A stretch of 51,807 nucleotides of DNA from DASXSB01 sp036506275 (GCA_036506275.1 DASXSB010000017.1:1-51807); one strand, 5' to 3'; counted from the first letter of the stretch, positions 25,217 to 33,234 are shown. A program made the numbers and translations. Notes: a model not told the origin generated them from the sequence alone.

Positions 25217-26625
25217 GCGAGGAAACGCTCCTCGTCTTCGCAGGGCTGATCGCGTGCGGGATGGTGCTGCTGGGCGCCCTCGAGATCGTGTGGCCGGCGG
25301 CGCCGCGCGGGCGCGGCCGCCGCTACGATCCGCGGCGATCGGTGCGCCGGCGCATGCGTCGGCGGCCGCCCGGACGTGGAAGCGTCCATCCCGCCGGCCG
25401 TGGTTATACGCTCACGCGCCGCACGCCCATCCGCGCGCCGGCGTCGGCGGCGCCCGCCGTGCGCGCGCCGGCGGCCGCGATCACCGCCGCCGCCGCGCTG
25501 CCCGGGGCGCCCGTGCCGCCTCCCGAGCCGGCGGCAGCGACGCTTTCCGAGGCCGCGCCGGCGGCCGATCCGTGTCTCGAGGAGGTCTTTGCGCTGTATC
25601 AGGAGCGACGGTATGCGGACGTGGTCGCGCTCGGGGAGCGGGCGCTCGCCGCCGATCCCGGCGCCGCCCGTCGCTCGGGACGCCCGCACGACGTGGCGGC
25701 GTTATGGAGCGTGGTCGGCCTCGCGAAGAAGGGACTCGAAGATTCCGACGGAGCCGCGTTTGCGCTGGAGGCGGCCATCGAGGTGGCGCCCGCGCAGGAG
25801 CGGCCGCCGTACGAGCATCATTTCCTGGCCCTCGTCCGCGAGGAGGCGCGCCGCTTCCTCGGGGACGCCGACGACGCGGGTGGGCACAGCGAGGAACGAC
25901 TCACCGCCCTCCGCGCCGCCGTGACGTGGCTTCGACGTGGCCGCGCCGTGGCCGACGGCGACGCCGAGGTGGAGGAGATGCTGGCCACGACGCTGGTGGC
26001 GCTGTGGCCCGCCTACGAGCAGACGGTGGTGGTGCTCACGCGTCATCACGAGTTCCACCGCGCGCGGCGCTTGCTCCGTGAAGCCCTCGCGGACAGCGCG
26101 TTCCCGGCGGCGTCGGCGCAAACGTTCCGCGCGCTCCTCTGCTCGACGTTCAGTGGTGAGATCGGAAAGCTCACCGCCCTCGCCATTCGCAGCATGGACA
26201 GGAAGCGCGAGGGCGAGGCGCTGGCCGCGCTGCAGCGCGCGGAGGGATTGCTCGGCGTGATTCCCCAGGCCTCGCTGGCGCCGCGCCGGCGGCAGGAAGT
26301 GGATCGCCGGCTGTGGTGGGGCTACACGAAGCTCGGGATGGTGCATCTCGAGCACGGCCGCGTCGACGCCGCCCTCGAGCCACTGTTCCGGGCCCTCGGT
26401 TTCGGCGACGTTTCCGCGGACCAGCGCGCGGAGACACGGGCGGCGGTGGTGCGGGCGCTGGAGACGGTGGCGGAACGATACGTCGGCGACGGACAGGACG
26501 GCGAGCTCGAGTTCGGAGAGTTGCTGCGCCGGGCGCGAGAGCTCGGGGTGCCGGAGGACGATCTGGCGGGCGCGGTCGCGCGCGGGCGGGGTCCCGTGGA
26601 AGCGGTCCCCGCCCGCGACGCCTGA
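25210..26625 (+). CDS. Membrane-anchored TPR-like protein of unknown function
   Basis: A 471-aa protein with an N-terminal membrane segment (LLVFAGLIACGMVLLGALEIVW), a basic Arg-rich and then Pro/Ala-rich linker (about 30-120), and a helical repeat body. TPR-like signatures are LEEVFALYQERRYADVVALGERAL, WSVVGLAKKGLEDSDGAAFALEAAI, and WWGYTKLGMVHLEHGRVDAALEPLFRAL. I do not recognise a named family. Helical repeats of this kind usually scaffold protein complexes. It overlaps the oxidoreductase gene by 7 bp and ends 13 bp from the convergent minus-strand gene. Confidence 0.75.
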   Translation: MLSEETLLVFAGLIACGMVLLGALEIVWPAAPRGRGRRYDPRRSVRRRMRRRPPGRGSVHPAGRGYTLTRRTPIRAPASAAPAVRAPAAAITAAAALPGAPVPPPEPAAATLSEAAPAADPCLEEVFALYQERRYADVVALGERALAADPGAARRSGRPHDVAALWSVVGLAKKGLEDSDGAAFALEAAIEVAPAQERPPYEHHFLALVREEARRFLGDADDAGGHSEERLTALRAAVTWLRRGRAVADGDAEVEEMLATTLVALWPAYEQTVVVLTRHHEFHRARRLLREALADSAFPAASAQTFRALLCSTFSGEIGKLTALAIRSMDRKREGEALAALQRAEGLLGVIPQASLAPRRRQEVDRRLWWGYTKLGMVHLEHGRVDAALEPLFRALGFGDVSADQRAETRAAVVRALETVAERYVGDGQDGELEFGELLRRARELGVPEDDLAGAVARGRGPVEAVPARDA

Positions 26626-26638
26626 AGCGAGGCGCGGG
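26612..26638. terminator. Short hairpin between convergent genes
   Basis: CGCCT (26619-26623) pairs with AGGCG (26630-26634) around a 6-nt loop, with imperfect extension by flanking CCCG/CGGG. It covers the convergent 3' ends and could act on both strands; there is no T-tract. Confidence 0.3.
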
Positions 26639-27298
26639 TTACGGCGATTCGCTGCGGCCGCCGCGCGGCCATGCCGTCGCCGCCGGCGCGGCCGCCGGGG
26701 CTTCGTGCTTGGGCGCGACGATCACCGTTGCCGGCGGAGGAGCCGGCCCCGCGCTGATCTTCGGTGCGGCGGCCAGGGTAGAGCCGGTTTCCGGCGTCGC
26801 GCGCGACACCAGCCGGAACCGGACCTCCGACGCCTGGCCCGCCATCACCTGGATGTGGCGTTTCTCTACCGGGAAGCGGGCGTGAGTGACCGCCACGCGA
26901 TATCGTCCTTCCTTGACCACGAAGCGCACACGACCGTTGGCGTCCGGCTTGAGCGTGGTCACCACCGCGTTCTCCGGGGTGAGGACCTCGATGGTGGCGT
27001 CCGACACCGGCGTGCCCAAGCGCCCGTCCTGCACGACGGCGACGACCTCGCCGCGCATCGACCCGGGATTGAGCATGCGCGCGGTGGGCACGAGCGCTCC
27101 CGAGATGGAGAGCACGCCGGCCGCGATGCCGATCACGGCCTGCAGCCGCGAGAGCGGCGTGCGAAGGAGGCCGCTGCCGCCGGGCTCGCTCTCCTTGCGA
27201 GATTCCTGGTCGCTCAGGGGCTCCGGCGCCACCGCGGTGCCGGAAGGGATCGTATCGACGTCGAGCGGCATCTGATCGAAGGCCTGCTCGGTGGACAT
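26639..27298 (-). CDS. Membrane protein with carboxypeptidase-regulatory-like domain
   Basis: About 219 aa. A hydrophilic cytoplasmic N-terminus (1-50) leads to one membrane segment (LQAVIGIAAGVLSISGALVP). Next comes a beta-sandwich of the carboxypeptidase-regulatory/Cna-B-like type (MRGEVVAVVQDGRLGTPVSDA, TLKPDANGRVRFVVKEGRYRVAV) and a Pro/Ala-rich tail. These domains are usually structural or ligand-binding. The ATG at 27298 is chosen because AGGAG lies 9 nt upstream and the long upstream frame is only a shadow. A sigma-54-type promoter precedes it. Function unknown. Confidence 0.8.
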   Translation of the reverse strand: MSTEQAFDQMPLDVDTIPSGTAVAPEPLSDQESRKESEPGGSGLLRTPLSRLQAVIGIAAGVLSISGALVPTARMLNPGSMRGEVVAVVQDGRLGTPVSDATIEVLTPENAVVTTLKPDANGRVRFVVKEGRYRVAVTHARFPVEKRHIQVMAGQASEVRFRLVSRATPETGSTLAAAPKISAGPAPPPATVIVAPKHEAPAAAPAATAWPRGGRSESP

Positions 27299-27356
27299 TC
27301 GCGCTGTCTCCTGACTCACGTTGGGAACGCCCGATAGCTCGGGCAGCGCGATACTG

Positions 27357-27372
27357 AGCAAGCGAAATACCA
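27357..27372 (-). promoter_or_regulatory. Sigma-54 promoter upstream of the 26639-27298 gene
   Basis: On the minus strand TGGTATTTCGCTTGCT matches TGGCACG-N4-TTGCW at nine of twelve defined positions and keeps GG-N10-GC and the full TTGCT -12 block. The start would be near 27346, leaving a leader of about 48 nt before the ATG at 27298. The flanking 170-bp gap also contains TTGACA on the minus strand (27437-27442) without a good -10 box. Confidence 0.6.
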
Positions 27373-27468
27373 AGCAGTAAGCTCGCGAAAACATGCGGGC
27401 GCGCTCGGGGATCGGATAGTTATTGGCCGCGCCCGGTGTCAAGCCGGCCGGCGTCGTGTCACCCCCGA

Positions 27469-28632
27469 TCAGCGGACGGTAATTGACCGCGCGAAGTCGC
27501 GACGGAGTGTGAGGCCGAGGCCGGGCGCGGCGGGCGCCCGCACGTGTCCGTCGCGCAGCTCGAACTGCTCCTCCACGAGATCGTTGAGGAGCGGATTCTC
27601 GCCGCGGCTGAACTCGAGCGTGGTCACGCACGGCGTGGCCACGGCGAGCTGGAGGCCGGCCGCGAAGAGCACGGCGCCGCCCCACAGATGCGGCGCCACC
27701 GTGAGGTTGTGGGCGGCCGCGAGCGCGCAGATGCGCTGCGTCTCCGTGAGGCCGCCCGCGATGGCGAGATCGGGCTGACAGATGTCCACCGCGCGCGCCG
27801 CGATGAGATCGCGGAACGCGAAGCGCGTTTGCTCGCTCTCGCCGGCGGCGATGGGAATGTCGGTGGCGGCGCGGACCTCCGCCTGACCGGCGACGTCGTC
27901 CGGCGTCACCGGCTCTTCCAGCCACGCGAGATCGAGGTCCGCCGCCTTGCGCGCGAAGCGCTGCGCGTCCCGCACGCTCCACGTCCCGTGCGCGTCGACC
28001 ATGACGGCGATGGATGGTCCCAGCGCCTGTCGCACCTCGCGCACGCGCGCCACGGAGTCGTCCACGTCGCGATCTTGCAGTCCCACGCGCATCTTCACGG
28101 CGCGGTGGCCACGCTCCACGTACTGCGCCATCTGCTTGCCGATGCCGCCCACGCCCGCCCACCCGCCGCTCGCGTAGGCGGGCACGCGGTCGCGGTAGCA
28201 GCCGCCGAGCAACCGCCACACCGGCTGCCCGAGCGCGCGCCCGAGCAGATCCCAGAGCGCGATGTCGATCCCGCTCAGCGCGGAGATGGTGATGCCGCGG
28301 CGGCCGAGGACGGGCAGCGTGCGCCCGGTGCGGGCCACGAAGTGGGCGCGGGAGCCGTTGTAGACGAGGTCCCAGAGGGCGCTGATGTCGCGCGGGTCAC
28401 GGCCCACGAGGAGCGGCGCCAGCTCGCGCTCGATGAGGACGACGAGAGCCGCGTAGTCGCCGAGGTTGCCGACACCGACCTTCGCTTCGCCGAGGCCGGT
28501 GAGACCGGCGTCGGTGTCGATCTCGACGAGGCAGGTGTTGAAGGACTCGTTCCGGCCGAAATCGCTGACGTGGGCGCGGGCGGCGGCGACGGGCGCGCGC
28601 AGCCAGGAGGCGCGGATGGCGGTGATCTTAAT
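27469..28632 (-). CDS. Mandelate racemase/muconate-lactonizing (enolase superfamily) enzyme
   Basis: An acid-sugar dehydratase or racemase type enzyme of 387 aa. The N-terminal capping domain (KITAIRASWL, LVEIDTDAGLTGLGEAK) is encoded upstream of the first GTG at 28407, and the only fitting start is ATT at 28632, directly after the previous stop. The barrel has K180 and R182 (VKMR), metal ligands D213 (VDAHG), E239 (WLEEP) and E265 (AGESE), and catalytic H315 (APHLWG). The chemistry therefore looks intact; the substrate is unknown. The 28407 start would lose the capping domain and about 75 residues. ATT starts are rare, so a base error at this codon is the alternative. Confidence 0.85.
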   Translation of the reverse strand: MKITAIRASWLRAPVAAARAHVSDFGRNESFNTCLVEIDTDAGLTGLGEAKVGVGNLGDYAALVVLIERELAPLLVGRDPRDISALWDLVYNGSRAHFVARTGRTLPVLGRRGITISALSGIDIALWDLLGRALGQPVWRLLGGCYRDRVPAYASGGWAGVGGIGKQMAQYVERGHRAVKMRVGLQDRDVDDSVARVREVRQALGPSIAVMVDAHGTWSVRDAQRFARKAADLDLAWLEEPVTPDDVAGQAEVRAATDIPIAAGESEQTRFAFRDLIAARAVDICQPDLAIAGGLTETQRICALAAAHNLTVAPHLWGGAVLFAAGLQLAVATPCVTTLEFSRGENPLLNDLVEEQFELRDGHVRAPAAPGLGLTLRRDFARSITVR

Positions 28633-28635
28633 GGG

Positions 28636-29688
28636 TCAGGGCTCGACGCTCTTTCGTCTGATCTCCGCCAGCACCGATTCCGGGATGCGCAGGAAGGACT
28701 CCACCACGTCGGGATCGAAGTGCGAGCCCGCGCAGCGCTTGATCTCGGCGAGGGCGACGTCGAACGGCAGCGCCTTCGAGTAGGGCCGATCGAAGGTCAT
28801 GGCGTCGAAGGCATCGACGACGGAGAAGATGCGGGCGCCGAGCGGAATCGCCTCGCCCTGGAGGCCCACCGGATACCCGGTGCCGTCCCAGCGCTCGTGG
28901 TGATGGAACACGATGGGGACGGCGCCGCGCAGGAAGGGAATGTTCTCGATGAGGCTCTTTCCGATCCCGGGATGCCGTCGCATGATCTCCCACTCCTCCG
29001 GCGTGAGCGGCCCCGGCTTGAGCAGGATGGCGTCGGGGATGCCGATCTTGCCGATGTCGTGGAGGAGGACGCCGTGGGCGATGTCGGGGAGGTCGGGCTC
29101 GGGCACGCCGTGCTCGCGGGCGAGCGTGAGCGCATACCCGTGCACGCGCCGCGAATGTGCCTCCGTTCCCACGTCGCGGCTGTCGAGGGCGGAGCCGAGC
29201 GCTTCCAGGGTAGCCCTGTACGTGTCTTGAAGCTGGCGATAAGCGCCCGCGAGATCGCGGGTGGCGTCCTCCACCCGGCGCTCCAGCAGCTCGTGGTACT
29301 GGCGGCGCTCGATGAGGAGCTGGCGTCGCTCCAGCGCGCGCTCGCACGCGATGAGCAGCTCGTCCACGTTCACGGGCTTCATGATGAAGTCGTGGGCGCC
29401 GAGCTTGAGGCTGTCGATGGCGGTCTTCACGTCGGCGGCGCCGGTGAGGACGATGACGGCGGCGTCGGGGTCGGCGGCGCGCACGGCGGCCAGGAGCTGC
29501 ACGCCGTCCATGCCCGGCATCTTGAGATCGGTCACCACGAGCGGGGGACGATGCTGCTCGAAGACGGCCAGGCCCTCCTGCCCGTCGCCGGCGGTGAGGC
29601 AGACGAAGCCGCCGGACAGGAAGATCTGGTGGAGGACCTCGCGCACCTGCTGGTCGTCGTCGACGACGAGGATGAGGCGCGATGCCAC
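28636..29688 (-). CDS. Response regulator with HD-GYP cyclic-di-GMP phosphodiesterase domain
   Basis: A 350-aa two-domain regulator. The receiver (1-120) has VVDDD at the start, the phosphorylation Asp in TDLKMPGMDG and the lysine in KPVNVDE. A coiled linker (about 120-165) follows. The HD-GYP domain has LLHDIGKIGIPDAIL, HHHERWDGTGYP (intact GYP) and DAFDAMTFDRPY. HD-GYP enzymes hydrolyse cyclic-di-GMP to GMP. It lies 1 bp after the GGDEF gene, so synthesis and breakdown of the messenger are co-expressed. No cognate histidine kinase is adjacent. Confidence 0.95.
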   Translation of the reverse strand: MASRLILVVDDDQQVREVLHQIFLSGGFVCLTAGDGQEGLAVFEQHRPPLVVTDLKMPGMDGVQLLAAVRAADPDAAVIVLTGAADVKTAIDSLKLGAHDFIMKPVNVDELLIACERALERRQLLIERRQYHELLERRVEDATRDLAGAYRQLQDTYRATLEALGSALDSRDVGTEAHSRRVHGYALTLAREHGVPEPDLPDIAHGVLLHDIGKIGIPDAILLKPGPLTPEEWEIMRRHPGIGKSLIENIPFLRGAVPIVFHHHERWDGTGYPVGLQGEAIPLGARIFSVVDAFDAMTFDRPYSKALPFDVALAEIKRCAGSHFDPDVVESFLRIPESVLAEIRRKSVEP

Positions 29689-29689
29689 C

Positions 29690-30643
29690 CTAGACCACCC
29701 GCTCCGTGGTGCCGCTCACGGCGACCTGGTTCTTCCCGGCGCGCTTCGCCATGTAGAGCGCCTCGTCCGCGGCGCGGAAGAGGTCCTCCGACGTCGCCGC
29801 CTCGTCGTCGGGCAGGTTCGCCACCCCGAAGCTGGCGGTGACGGGCTTGCCGTGGGAGAACGGGTACTGCGAGACCACCTGCCGGATGCGGTCGGCGTAG
29901 AGGCGGGCGCCCGCCTTCGACGTCTCCACGAGGAGGATGGCGAACTCGTCGCCGCCGTAGCGCGACACGACGTTGATGCCGCGCGAGTGCTTCATGAGGA
30001 TCTGGGCGATGTCGCGCAGGGTCTCGTCGCCCACGGCGTGGCCGAGCTCGTCGTTCACGGCCTTGAAGCCGTCGAGATCGAACAGGACGACCGACACCGG
30101 GTGATTGAAGCGGCGGTGACGCGACAGCTCTTCCTCGAGGCGGATGGAAAAGAAGCGGCGGTTGTAGAGGCCGGTGACGTCGTCCTTGAACGACGTTTCC
30201 TTCAATCGCGCGTTGGTGTTCTCGAGCTCCTTGTAGGCGGCGTCCAGCCGCATGGCGAAGGTGTTGATCTCGAGCGCTTGCTGCTCGATGGTGGCCAGCA
30301 TCTTCGAGAACGATTCCATGAGCGTGCCCACCTCGTCGCCGCGGGTGGGGGAGGGCAGATGGCGGTCCTTGGACATGAGCTCGGCGATGCGGGCCACGAT
30401 GCGGCCGAGGTCGTAGATGACGTAGCCGCCCGCCACCATGGCGAGGAGCGTGAAGATCAGGAGGAGCTGGAGGCCGAAGAACCGTACGGTGTGGGCGGGA
30501 TTCAGGTTGGGCAGCACGTAGCTCGTGACCACGTAGGCGAGCACGAGCACGGGCAGGATCGACGAGAGGGCCAGCGCCAGCACGATCCGTCTCTTGAGCC
30601 GCTGTCCGACGAAGCCGACGTCATCCGGCTGGCCGACTGACAT
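29690..30643 (-). CDS. Membrane HAMP-GGDEF diguanylate cyclase
   Basis: Makes cyclic-di-GMP from two GTP. About 317 aa: two membrane segments (VLALALSSILPVLVLAYVVTSYV and LQLLLIFTLLAMVAGGYVIY) with only a short periplasmic loop, then a HAMP-like and coiled region, and a GGDEF domain (about 155-310) with YNRRFF, DLDGFKAVND and an intact GGDEF. The inhibitory site RxxD just before it reads RGIN, so product inhibition is probably lost. The ATG at 30643 is chosen over the TTG at 30652 because the promoter -10 box covers the TTG. It is co-transcribed with the HD-GYP regulator. Confidence 0.93.
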   Translation of the reverse strand: MSVGQPDDVGFVGQRLKRRIVLALALSSILPVLVLAYVVTSYVLPNLNPAHTVRFFGLQLLLIFTLLAMVAGGYVIYDLGRIVARIAELMSKDRHLPSPTRGDEVGTLMESFSKMLATIEQQALEINTFAMRLDAAYKELENTNARLKETSFKDDVTGLYNRRFFSIRLEEELSRHRRFNHPVSVVLFDLDGFKAVNDELGHAVGDETLRDIAQILMKHSRGINVVSRYGGDEFAILLVETSKAGARLYADRIRQVVSQYPFSHGKPVTASFGVANLPDDEAATSEDLFRAADEALYMAKRAGKNQVAVSGTTERVV

Positions 30644-30651
30644 ATCCAACA

Positions 30652-30681
30652 ATTATTCTTGTTGCCGCTGCGTACTGTCAA
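30652..30681 (-). promoter_or_regulatory. Strong sigma-70 promoter of the GGDEF/HD-GYP operon
   Basis: On the minus strand a perfect TTGACA (30676-30681) is followed after 18 bp by AATAAT (30652-30657; five of six consensus bases). The expected start, about 7 nt on, is at or next to the ATG at 30643, so the message would be leaderless or nearly so. Confidence 0.65.
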
Positions 30682-30690
30682 TGTGAGAAT
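30662..30690 (+). promoter_or_regulatory. Possible divergent promoter for tusA
   Basis: TTGCCG at 30662-30667 and GAGAAT at 30685-30690 are 17 bp apart, each with four of six consensus bases. It overlaps the minus-strand promoter, so the two could compete. The start would fall about 5 nt before the tusA ATG. Confidence 0.35.
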
Positions 30691-30701
30691 TACCCGGACG
30701 G

Positions 30702-30938
30702 ATGTCGGTGGCGCCCGACCAAAAGATCGACTGCGTAGGGCTGTTTTGCCCCATGCCGATCCTCAAGACCCGTGAAGCCATGAAGCGCCTGGCACCCGGC
30801 GAGGTGCTCGAGATGACGTCCGACGACCCGGCGTCCGAGGCCGACGTCAAGAGCTGGACGGCGCGCACCGGCCACGAGCTCCTGGACATCGAGAAGAATG
30901 GCGCGATCTTCCGCTTCCTCCTCCGAAAGACCGGCTAG
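30702..30938 (+). CDS. tusA: TusA/SirA-family sulfur carrier protein
   Basis: A 78-aa protein of the TusA/YeeD/SirA family, which carry persulfide sulfur for tRNA thiolation, molybdenum cofactor or sulfur oxidation. The hallmark CPMP motif (GLFCPMPILKTREAMK) supplies the active Cys, with the DDPASEADVKSW and LLRK parts of the fold present. The IscS-like gene follows 22 bp downstream, or overlaps it by 41 bp if the earlier start is used. In E. coli TusA takes sulfur from IscS; here the neighbouring IscS-like protein seems unable to use PLP normally, so the sulfur source is unclear. Confidence 0.93.
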   Translation: MSVAPDQKIDCVGLFCPMPILKTREAMKRLAPGEVLEMTSDDPASEADVKSWTARTGHELLDIEKNGAIFRFLLRKTG

Positions 30939-30960
30939 CTCCCGGGTCTCGCTCACGCGC

Positions 30961-32097
30961 GTGTACCTCGACTACGGAGGCTTCGCCCCCGTCGATCCCC
31001 GTGTCGTCGCCGTCATGCGGCCGTTCTTCGAGGGCGGCGTCGGCAATCCCTCCGCGCCCCACACGCTCGGCGTGGAAGCGCGCGCCTCCCTCGACGGCGC
31101 CCGCGCGAAGGTGGCGCGGCTCTTCGGCGGCGCCCCCGGCGGCGTCGTGTTCACGGCGAGCGCGACGGAGGCGAACAACCTCGCCGTGAAGGGCGTCGCC
31201 CTTCGCGCCGCCGGTCGCCATCTCGTAACATCGGCCATCGAGCACATCTCCATCCTCAACGCCTGCCGCGACCTCGAGAAGCACGGCTACGCGGTCACGT
31301 ACGTCGGCGTCGACGGCGACGGCCGCCTGGATCCGGCGGCGGTGGCGCGCGCGCTCCGGCCCGACACCGTGCTCGTGTCGGTGACGGCCGCCAGCGGCGA
31401 GATCGGCACCCTGCAGCCGCTGCGCGAGATCGGTCGGATCGCGCACGGGCGCGGCGTGCCCTTTCACGTGGACGCGGTGGGAGCGGCGGGACGAGTGCCG
31501 TTCACCGTGGACGAGTGCCGGATCGATCTCCTCTCCGTGTCGTCGAACGATCTGTACGGCCCGCCCGGCGCCGGCGCGCTGTGGGTCCGCCCCGAGGTCC
31601 CGCTGGCGCCGATCATCCTCGGCGGCGGCCAGGAGCACGGCTTTCGCTCCGGCACCGAGAACTTGCCCGCCATCGCGGGCATGGGCGTGGCGGCCGACCT
31701 CGCCCGTGTGGAAGGGGGCGCGGAGGTGGCGCGGCTCAGCGAGCTGCGGGATCGTCTCTTCGTGGGCGTGCTCGACGCCGTGGACGACGCGCGCATCACG
31801 GGCGCCCGTGGCGCCGCCCGCCTGCCGCATCACGCGAGCGTGGTGGTGCCGGGCGTGAAGGCGGACAGCGTGCTCATGGAGCTCGACCTCCGCGGCGTGG
31901 CCGCCTCCTCGGGCTCGGCGTGCAACGCCCTCACCGGAGAGCCGTCGCACGTGCTGCGCGCCATCGGGTGCGAGCGCGCCGAGTACGAGGGCTCGCTCTG
32001 CTTCACGCTCGGGCGATGGACGACGGCGGCCGAGGTCGACGTCGTGCTCGACGTGCTGCCGCCCATCGTCAAGCGCTTGCGCCGTCTCGCGCCCTGA
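30961..32097 (+). CDS. IscS/NifS-like protein lacking the PLP lysine
   Basis: A 378-aa class-V aminotransferase-fold protein closest to IscS/NifS. Retained features are VYLDYGG at the start, the FTASATEANN loop, H95 (AIEHIS), D171 (FHVDAVGAAG), the FRSGTENL segment and C321 in SSGSACNAL, the persulfide Cys. The site that should read SxHKxYGPKG reads SSNDLYGPPG: the Schiff-base lysine is Asp197 and the preceding His is Asn196. It cannot form the usual PLP aldimine. A lysine-less IscS is known from Archaeoglobus fulgidus. The GTG at 30961 matches family starts; the ATG at 30898 would add 21 unconserved residues. Likely role: Fe-S assembly scaffold or persulfide handling; unproven. Confidence 0.85.
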   Translation: MYLDYGGFAPVDPRVVAVMRPFFEGGVGNPSAPHTLGVEARASLDGARAKVARLFGGAPGGVVFTASATEANNLAVKGVALRAAGRHLVTSAIEHISILNACRDLEKHGYAVTYVGVDGDGRLDPAAVARALRPDTVLVSVTAASGEIGTLQPLREIGRIAHGRGVPFHVDAVGAAGRVPFTVDECRIDLLSVSSNDLYGPPGAGALWVRPEVPLAPIILGGGQEHGFRSGTENLPAIAGMGVAADLARVEGGAEVARLSELRDRLFVGVLDAVDDARITGARGAARLPHHASVVVPGVKADSVLMELDLRGVAASSGSACNALTGEPSHVLRAIGCERAEYEGSLCFTLGRWTTAAEVDVVLDVLPPIVKRLRRLAP

Positions 32098-32098
32098 C

Positions 32099-32788
32099 GT
32101 GCGGCTCTTCCTCTTCGACATCGACGGCACCCTCGTGCGCGCGCGCGGGGCAGGGCGCGTCGCCATCCAGCGCGCGCTGGTGGCGACGTACGGGACGGCG
32201 GGCGCCATCGACGGCTACGACTTTCGCGGCAAGACCGATCCCCGCATCGTCCACGATCTCATGCAGGCGGCGGGGGTGCCGGAGGCGGTGGTGAGGGCGG
32301 GACTATCCGCCTGCTTCGAGCACTACGTGCGCGAGCTGGACGCCGTCATCGGCGACGGCTCCCGCGTCGACGTCATGCCGGGAGTGGCCGACATCGTGCA
32401 CGCCTTGAGCACGCGCGACGATGCGCTGGTGGGGCTCCTCACCGGTAACATCGAGGCGGGAGCGCGCGTGAAGCTGCGTCCGACCGGACTGTGGCCGTAC
32501 TTTCGCGTGGGCGCCTTCGGCTCCGACGACGCCGATCGTCGCCGCCTGCCGGCGGTGGCGTGCGCGCGGGCGTGTGCGCTCGTCGGCTGCGAGTTCCCGT
32601 TCGAGCGCGTCACCATCATCGGCGACACGCCGCTCGACGTGGACTGCGCGCGCGCGTGCGGCGCCGTCGCCGTCGCGGTGGCCACGGGCTTCCACGCCGC
32701 TGACGAGCTGGCCGCCTGCCGACCCGATCTCCTCTTCGGCGACTTCTCGGAAGTCGACGCCGCCCTCCGCGCCCTCACCGCTCCGTGA
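32099..32788 (+). CDS. HAD-family phosphatase (phosphoglycolate phosphatase-like)
   Basis: A 229-aa haloacid-dehalogenase hydrolase. Motif I is DIDGT (nucleophile Asp and acid/base Asp), motif II is the T in LLTGN, and the motif III/IV region contains IGDTPLDVDCARACG, with a cap domain between residues about 15 and 85. Likely a small phosphatase acting on phosphoglycolate or a similar phosphate; the substrate is not determinable. GTG start 1 bp after the upstream stop; its own stop overlaps the next GTG (GTGA). Expected motif spacing is intact. Confidence 0.85.
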   Translation: MRLFLFDIDGTLVRARGAGRVAIQRALVATYGTAGAIDGYDFRGKTDPRIVHDLMQAAGVPEAVVRAGLSACFEHYVRELDAVIGDGSRVDVMPGVADIVHALSTRDDALVGLLTGNIEAGARVKLRPTGLWPYFRVGAFGSDDADRRRLPAVACARACALVGCEFPFERVTIIGDTPLDVDCARACGAVAVAVATGFHAADELAACRPDLLFGDFSEVDAALRALTAP

Positions 32789-33219
32789 AGCTCCTCGTGC
32801 TGTGGCTGCACCTGCTCGGCGCCTCCGTGTGGCTGGGCGGGCTCGCGTACCAGGCGCACGTCCTCCGGCCGCTCGCGGGCGGGCATGGGAGCGAGACGTT
32901 TGCCGCCGCCGCCGCGCGGGCACGTCCGGTGACGTGGACGGCGATCGCTCTCGTCGTGCTCACCGGCTTCTACAACGTCACCACGCTGGGGCCGCTGGCG
33001 CGGGTGATGGAGAGCGGGGCCGGGCTCCTCCTCGCCGGGAAGTTCATCCTCGTCCTGCTCGCGGTCGCCCTCGCCGGCCAGCGTGATTTCGCTCACGTGC
33101 CCCGTCTCCGCGGCGCCGACGCGGCCGCCGCCTTCCGCACCATCGCGTGGCTCGACCGCGTCGTGCTCGGGCTCGGCGTGATCATCATCTATCTCGGCCT
33201 CGCCGTCTCCCGCGCCTGA
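32785..33219 (+). CDS. Small CopD-like integral membrane protein
   Basis: A 144-aa protein with four predicted membrane segments: LLVLWLHLLGASVWLGGLAY, WTAIALVVLTGFYNV, AGLLLAGKFILVLLAVALAG and VVLGLGVIIIYLGLAV. The WLHLLGASVWLGG segment with its His is typical of CopD/DUF-type membrane proteins that may bind copper or heme. Function is not established. It ends a tusA, IscS-like, HAD operon by GTGA overlap, and its stop is 15 bp from the convergent F420 oxidoreductase gene. Confidence 0.75.
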   Translation: MKLLVLWLHLLGASVWLGGLAYQAHVLRPLAGGHGSETFAAAAARARPVTWTAIALVVLTGFYNVTTLGPLARVMESGAGLLLAGKFILVLLAVALAGQRDFAHVPRLRGADAAAAFRTIAWLDRVVLGLGVIIIYLGLAVSRA

Positions 33220-33234
33220 CGCGACGGAGGGCGG

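Noticed and set aside
27544..29841. 765-aa plus-strand open frame
   Set aside because: Antisense to the enolase-superfamily and HD-GYP genes, which have intact catalytic motifs.
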